From Axinella damicornis (taxonomy: Eukaryota; Porifera; Demospongiae; Axinellida; Axinellidae), in NCBI GenBank assembly GCA_963931865.1, contig OZ007508.1, forward strand, positions 17,934,762 to 17,998,761: a stretch of 64,000 nt of DNA. Direction: 5' to 3'. Position 1 is the stretch's first letter. Each line of letters begins with the position of its first letter. The notes beneath the pieces are model-generated. The model was not told the origin of the DNA. It did not search any database and saw nothing but the letters and a program-made list of their open reading frames with translations. A program made the position numbers and the translations under genes. Positions 45,826 through 64,000 of the stretch are shown here, piece after piece.

Positions 45826-46066
45826 GTGTGTGTGTGCATGTGTTGTTGTTGTGTGTGTACTCTACCAAGAAGCTAATATGTCAACCCTTACCCTTGTTGG
45901 TAAGTAGCACCTTTTCAGCGTTGTTAGGCAGACCCAACCAGGAGGGAGTCTGGTTGTCAGGGAGGTTCTCTACCCACTGCAGGAACTGCTCTCGTCTGTG
46001 TGAGGGAGGTGTACGAACTCAATATCACCATCACCTTCCAACCAATGCACACACACACACACACAC

Positions 46067-46128
<62 letters not shown>

Positions 46129-46496
46129 AGCATCCAGCGACCCACACCTTCCCTCCAATACACACACAAATCTCCTCAACATTCATTGGGGCGAGCCCCA
46201 CATAGTCATGCTCTCAGGATGTCTGTCCGTCCAGTTGGTGTCTGCGTGGTGTTTGTTTAGCGTATGACCATACATCCAAGTGGAAAATCGTAATGTTGTG
46301 CCGCCCACCCGTGTGCTGGATTGACAACACACGTACAAGTCGCCAAGCATAATGCACGACAGTACCAAGTCAAGCCTGCTACATTTTACGCCGGTGCTAC
46401 AAACTATGTACTACAGACTTGTTGAGAGCTGCAGAGGTCAGCTGGAGGGAGAGATTCTCTCGGCAACTCAATTGGGTACCCCTCTCAGGTACAGTG

Positions 46497-46588
46497 TAGC
46501 CTCATTCCCAGTCCCACGCCCAGCTTTTCATTGCTTGCCGTACATCTTCTGCAGTACGGCAAGCGACGAAAAGCTGGGCGTGAGACTA
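46497..46588. mobile_element. TAGCC-family MITE, 92 bp
   Basis: TAGCCTCATTCCCAGTCCCA at the left and GGCGTGAGACTA at the right, arms with CGCCCAGCTTTTC/GAAAAGCTGGGCG. It is a shortened relative of 45,478-45,825. The flanking 9-mers are too diverged to call. It lies in a ~520-bp insertion (~46,187-46,710) of unknown nature within the copy 2 intron. Confidence 0.75.
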
Positions 46589-48299
46589 GCTACCACGAAC
46601 TTGTAACTGTAGACCGCCAATGATGAACGACAATTGGCTACATTGCACGCCCCACCCCCAGCTTCCCTTATAGCTGCACCGCGCCACCCGGGCCTCCCAG
46701 CCTTCTCATAACTGCATTAGTGTTCTTCGGCTAACACAATCTTCTGTCTCACCCTCCACCCAAGAGTCAGCACCCTGGTCAACCATGCACCCCTCACCCA
46801 CCCACCCACCCACCCATCCAAAAACTCACCACACAACACGCACCGCACATACGCATCCCATCTGGCATCTTGATGTTCTTCCCCTCCGTCCCGTCTATGT
46901 TGGTCATCAGGGGGAAATCCGACTCAAAGCTCCGGGCCGTGAAGAGTCGATGCACGAAGGAGTTCAAAAGCCTCTGGTCAAAGTCGTTGCCAATCCTCCC
47001 ACCATAGATACACTGGGAGAGGAGGGTCCGGAAGGCGCTCCAGGGAACCTTGTCGGGGGAGAGGTTGGTGCGACCCTGTGCAAGGGAGGTTGGAGGAGGG
47101 TGGTCATTTTCTGAAGGTAGCTCTTTGACTCTAGAGAGATTTTTCCAGGCTCAGACACAGGAGGTTTCATATGGAATATGTACACAGTGGATCAGGTGGT
47201 GTACTCGGGGCACCTTCGACCCCTTCCCCCTCTTACTCAGCCACTCTGCTTTCTCTCTTCCAGTACAAGTGCCTGGGAAAGACTAACCACTAAAATCGAA
47301 ATGTTTATGACAGCTGCAATCAAATGGTGGAAATTCAAATACACAAACCCATCACCACAGAAATGCAGTTACCTGTGCCACACTTTCCAGCCAGGTATCG
47401 AGGGTGTCGCATGCCATTTTCAAGTCTGATTCACTGAACTCATATTTCTTAGCCCAGCCAAGAGGGGAATAGCGGAGACGCTCCTGGAGGATGGCATGGA
47501 GCTAGGCCAGGAGAAAGTAGAGCCTTGCACACTCATGTGGTTCCTTGGGGGGAAAGAGAGACAGAGAGAGAGAGATAACAATCAAGTAATCTGCACCCCT
47601 TCACCCCTCCGTGGTACAGAATGCATGCACTTAAGAGTAACCGGCAGACAGCTCCGCCAACAGAAGCAAACAGGCAGGCATCCTAGTAAAACCTTCGGTT
47701 GAAAACCCTTCACATAGAGCACCAGTCCTCTCTGAAACTCGATACCACGTCTTTCCTCAACCCACCTTGCACATCCTAGCAGCAGGGACGGTGCTGAATG
47801 TTCGGACGAGGTTGGCCTTCACACCCGGAGGGGGCTCAAACGTGAACACCCGAGAGGTTCTCAGCAGGTTCACTGCTGATGAATTCCTGGACTGGAGAGC
47901 CAAGATCTCATAGCAGAACTATTAGGGTGGTGGTGTACGTGTACTTGTGTCTGTAACACTGATAGCATACTCTTGGTATGTCAGCTATGCGCTCCTTGTA
48001 CATGCAATGTCTAAGTGCCATGCATGTCGTAAATGCACACTTGTGCTTGTGTTTGGCATGTTCTCACATGCACTCATGGTTGCATGGGAATTAACCCTTG
48101 CCTGGTACCCTGGTGGGCTGTGGCCGTCAGTATATTGTCCTCCCAAACCTGCATGGTTGTTTCCATAACTGATGGCCACGATATATTTTATAGTGCAATA
48201 TTGCAGCATGAGATCCAACAAGGCATTATTGGCGTGCAGTTCACAGAATATTTAACCCAAACTAGGCTAAGGACGTTTACAGCGTACCATCCATAGCCT

Positions 48300-48409
48300 A
48301 GTCTCAGTCCCAGACCCAAACCAACCCCAGTGCGGATCACTTCCAGTATCACGCGCATGATACTTGAAGCGATCCACGCTGGGGTTGGTTTGAGTCTGGC
48401 GCCGAGACT
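48300..48409. mobile_element. AGTCTC-ended MITE, 110 bp
   Basis: Ends AGTCTCAGTCCCAGACC and GAGTCTGGCGCCGAGACT, interior CCAACCCCAG.GCGGATC and its complement. Absent at the equivalent place in the ZNF830 3' flank (~16,335). Flanks CCATAGCCT and CTATAGCCA match at 7 of 9. Related to 7839-7963. Confidence 0.82.
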
Positions 48410-48538
48410 CTATAGCCATAAATAGATGACTCCAAACAAAGGAAACAACAGCATGGATTGCAGTTGAAATGACAAATATCGGAATGGACCTGAAGGCAGA
48501 CAAAAGGTAGGCTGCTTTGCATGACCCACCTAATCCTG

Positions 48539-48618
48539 TAGCCTCGCTCCCAGGCCATCTCACCGCTGCATTAGTACTGCAAGCGACAAATGCTGGGGTG
48601 AGAAGGCCTGGGAGTGAG
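48539..48618. mobile_element. TAGCC-family MITE shared with 16,469-16,541
   Basis: TAGCCTCGCTCCCAGGCC at the left and GGCCTGGGAGTGAG at the right, with CATTAGTACTGCAAGCGACA inside. Present in both duplicates, so it inserted before the duplication. Confidence 0.8.
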
Positions 48619-48889
48619 CATGTTCACTCTTTGATCCAACAAACGTACATGAAACAACAAGACGATGCAAAAATACATGAAATGTAGCTATTTCATAAAA
48701 GAACTCATACCAAATGGTCTCTTCAAAACTCAATTTGAGAGCAGACAGTTGTGTTTCTGAGGAGAGTTAGGCTAGGCTGTAGCTAGCTAGCGACTGGGGT
48801 TTGAAAATATTTGGCGGGAAGTCAAAGTCAGGTGGCACGCGCATGCGCAACCGGAAACAGCTGGTTAAATGCTGAATTTGTACCAAGTT

Positions 48890-49260
48890 TTGGCGGGATG
48901 TCGGGATGGCACACTCGCTAAGCACTTGCTTTGCAGCCTGGGGGTTGAGTGTTCGCCTCCCCAATAACCGAGTACGAGTCTGGGCCACTCCGTACACACC
49001 GGTTCCTGACTTCCCCGCCTAGCAGCTTGAGTACGCCGGTTCCCATCTGACCACCGAAGCTAAAGGTGTTCTGGTAGAAAGCAGGTTAGCCTCCTGTGAT
49101 TCCAGGACCGCCTATCCAGCGCTCCTGAGGCTTACACTTCGGTGTCTGACCTGTCACGGAGGGATGGGTGAGTTGCTAGGTTGTTTCACTTTTTTTTCGT
49201 TTTTTCTTTTTCAAGGTTTTCTTTTTTTTTTCTCCTTCTGCCTTTCATGGAGGGATGGTA
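48890..49260 (+). mobile_element. SINE-like repeat (copy 3 of 3)
   Basis: Same head, body and T-rich tail as 27,660-28,010, with the flanks of 21,130. Its presence at the matching place in two duplicates marks it as older than the duplication. Confidence 0.8.
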
Positions 49261-49289
49261 TGGGAGCCTGCTAGGCTATATGGATTATT

Positions 49290-49735
49290 TTTGTGGGATT
49301 CCCATGCAGTCACACTCATTCATACTTACGGTCTATTAGACCATGCAGTTTTTCATGCCTTTTTACTTTTGGAAATCAAGGGCAGAGGGAAGCTATATAC
49401 TAGCCTTGTTTTAGCTTTTTTCTTCTGCTCTGGTAGTACCCAAAAATGTGCTCTACTATCATGTACATTGCACAGTCAGGTATCTGACATGCTAAAGTGG
49501 CACATACTATGGACCACACAGGAATCAATGACTCGACTACTTGTGTCAGCTTCAAGTTTTAGTTCTGCCCCTTAATTCCACTCCAATTACTAGTCCATAC
49601 ACATCAAACCAATATTATCTGACAAAGTAAGCAGCAAAAAACCCTTCCAATTCAAGTCCAAAGCACAAATCATTCCAAAAACCATCCTTAGTAAATTCAG
49701 GCTACAGTCCTTAGAAACTTAAGTCAGACGACAGT
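49290..49735. repeat. Dynein 3'-flank block, third copy
   Basis: The main gene's own 3' flank, present also at 22,276-22,690 and 37,100-37,545. The CACTA insertion is absent, giving the empty site. Confidence 0.85.

Positions 49736-64000
<14,265 letters not shown>

Larger units (their letters stand above)
42668..47873 (-). pseudogene. Decayed dynein heavy chain 3' segment (copy 2)
   Basis: Corresponds to main exons from 54,292 down to 49,736. Intact-looking pieces: 42,805-42,668, 43,653-43,543, 45,410-45,220, 45,995-45,892. Lesions seen: in-frame TAG at 47,502-47,504 in exon 47,543-47,373 (main Trp); donor of exon 47,075-46,858 removed by a small deletion; exon 44,868 region truncated with its acceptor and first five codons lost; the exon equivalent to 51,811-51,688 deleted; a 4-nt duplication (ATCG) frameshifting the exon near 43,970. 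Two exons are fused in frame at 43,192-43,019. The 5' end stops inside an exon at ~47,873, where ZNF830 tail sequence begins. It cannot make a dynein. Confidence 0.95.
47874..48700 (+). pseudogene. Duplicated ZNF830 3' end
   Basis: Reads GATGAATTCCTGGACTGGAG and on to the stop, i.e. the final codons [11 protein letters not shown] of ZNF830, then its 3' flank as in 15,844-16,600 with indels. It abuts the truncated dynein exon of copy 2 at ~47,873 in the opposite orientation. No upstream ZNF830 exon is present. A MITE absent from the original lies at 48,300-48,409. Confidence 0.93.

Overview
The window looks like nuclear DNA from an early-branching animal, most probably a demosponge; this is an inference. 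The support is spliceosomal genes with short GT-AG introns, two genes recognisable as animal orthologues (ZNF830/CCDC16 and cytoplasmic dynein 1 heavy chain), an intronless beta-helix/multi-pass membrane protein of a kind I associate with sponges, long CA/TG and GGGA microsatellites, and a dense load of small foldback transposons. No bacterial, viral or organellar gene is seen.

Layout: 1-705, 3' part of a CXC-domain (TSO1/tesmin-like) ORF, probably transposon-derived. 0.7-10.9 kb, gene-free, with foldback elements and a direct duplication (4.09-4.9 kb and 7.28-8.65 kb). 10,917-15,843 (+), an 11-exon ZNF830 orthologue. 16,939-20,739 (-), a two-exon gene for a six-repeat, probably beta-propeller protein. 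20.9-31.4 kb, a mosaic of repeats and broken pieces of these genes and of dynein, plus a LINE reverse transcriptase remnant. 31,485-35,786 (+), a 1433-residue intronless membrane protein. 37,546-42,660, a 5.1 kb CACTA-type DNA transposon. 42.67-47.87 kb (-), a decayed copy of the dynein 3' half. 47.87-49.74 kb, a copy of the ZNF830 tail plus repeats. 49,736-64,000 (-), the intact 3' part (34 exons, about 1403 residues) of the dynein 1 heavy chain, running off the right edge.

The simplest history is an ancestral order ZNF830(+) - propeller gene(-) - SINE-like repeat - dynein(-). About 27 kb of partial duplicates, rearranged pieces, transposons and the intronless gene now sit between the propeller gene and dynein. 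Because paralogous copies lie side by side, many insertions can be compared with an empty site, so their target-site duplications can be read directly: a family with TAGCCTCG/TAGTCTCG ends and 9-bp duplications, a CACTA element (3 bp), hAT-like (8 bp), piggyBac-like (TTAA) and TA-inserting MITEs. The nearly identical duplicate at 22.3-24.7 kb could also be an assembly artefact of a heterozygous genome; the decayed copy at 42.7-47.9 kb is harder to explain that way. All coordinates and splice sites were read by eye and may be off by one or two bases.
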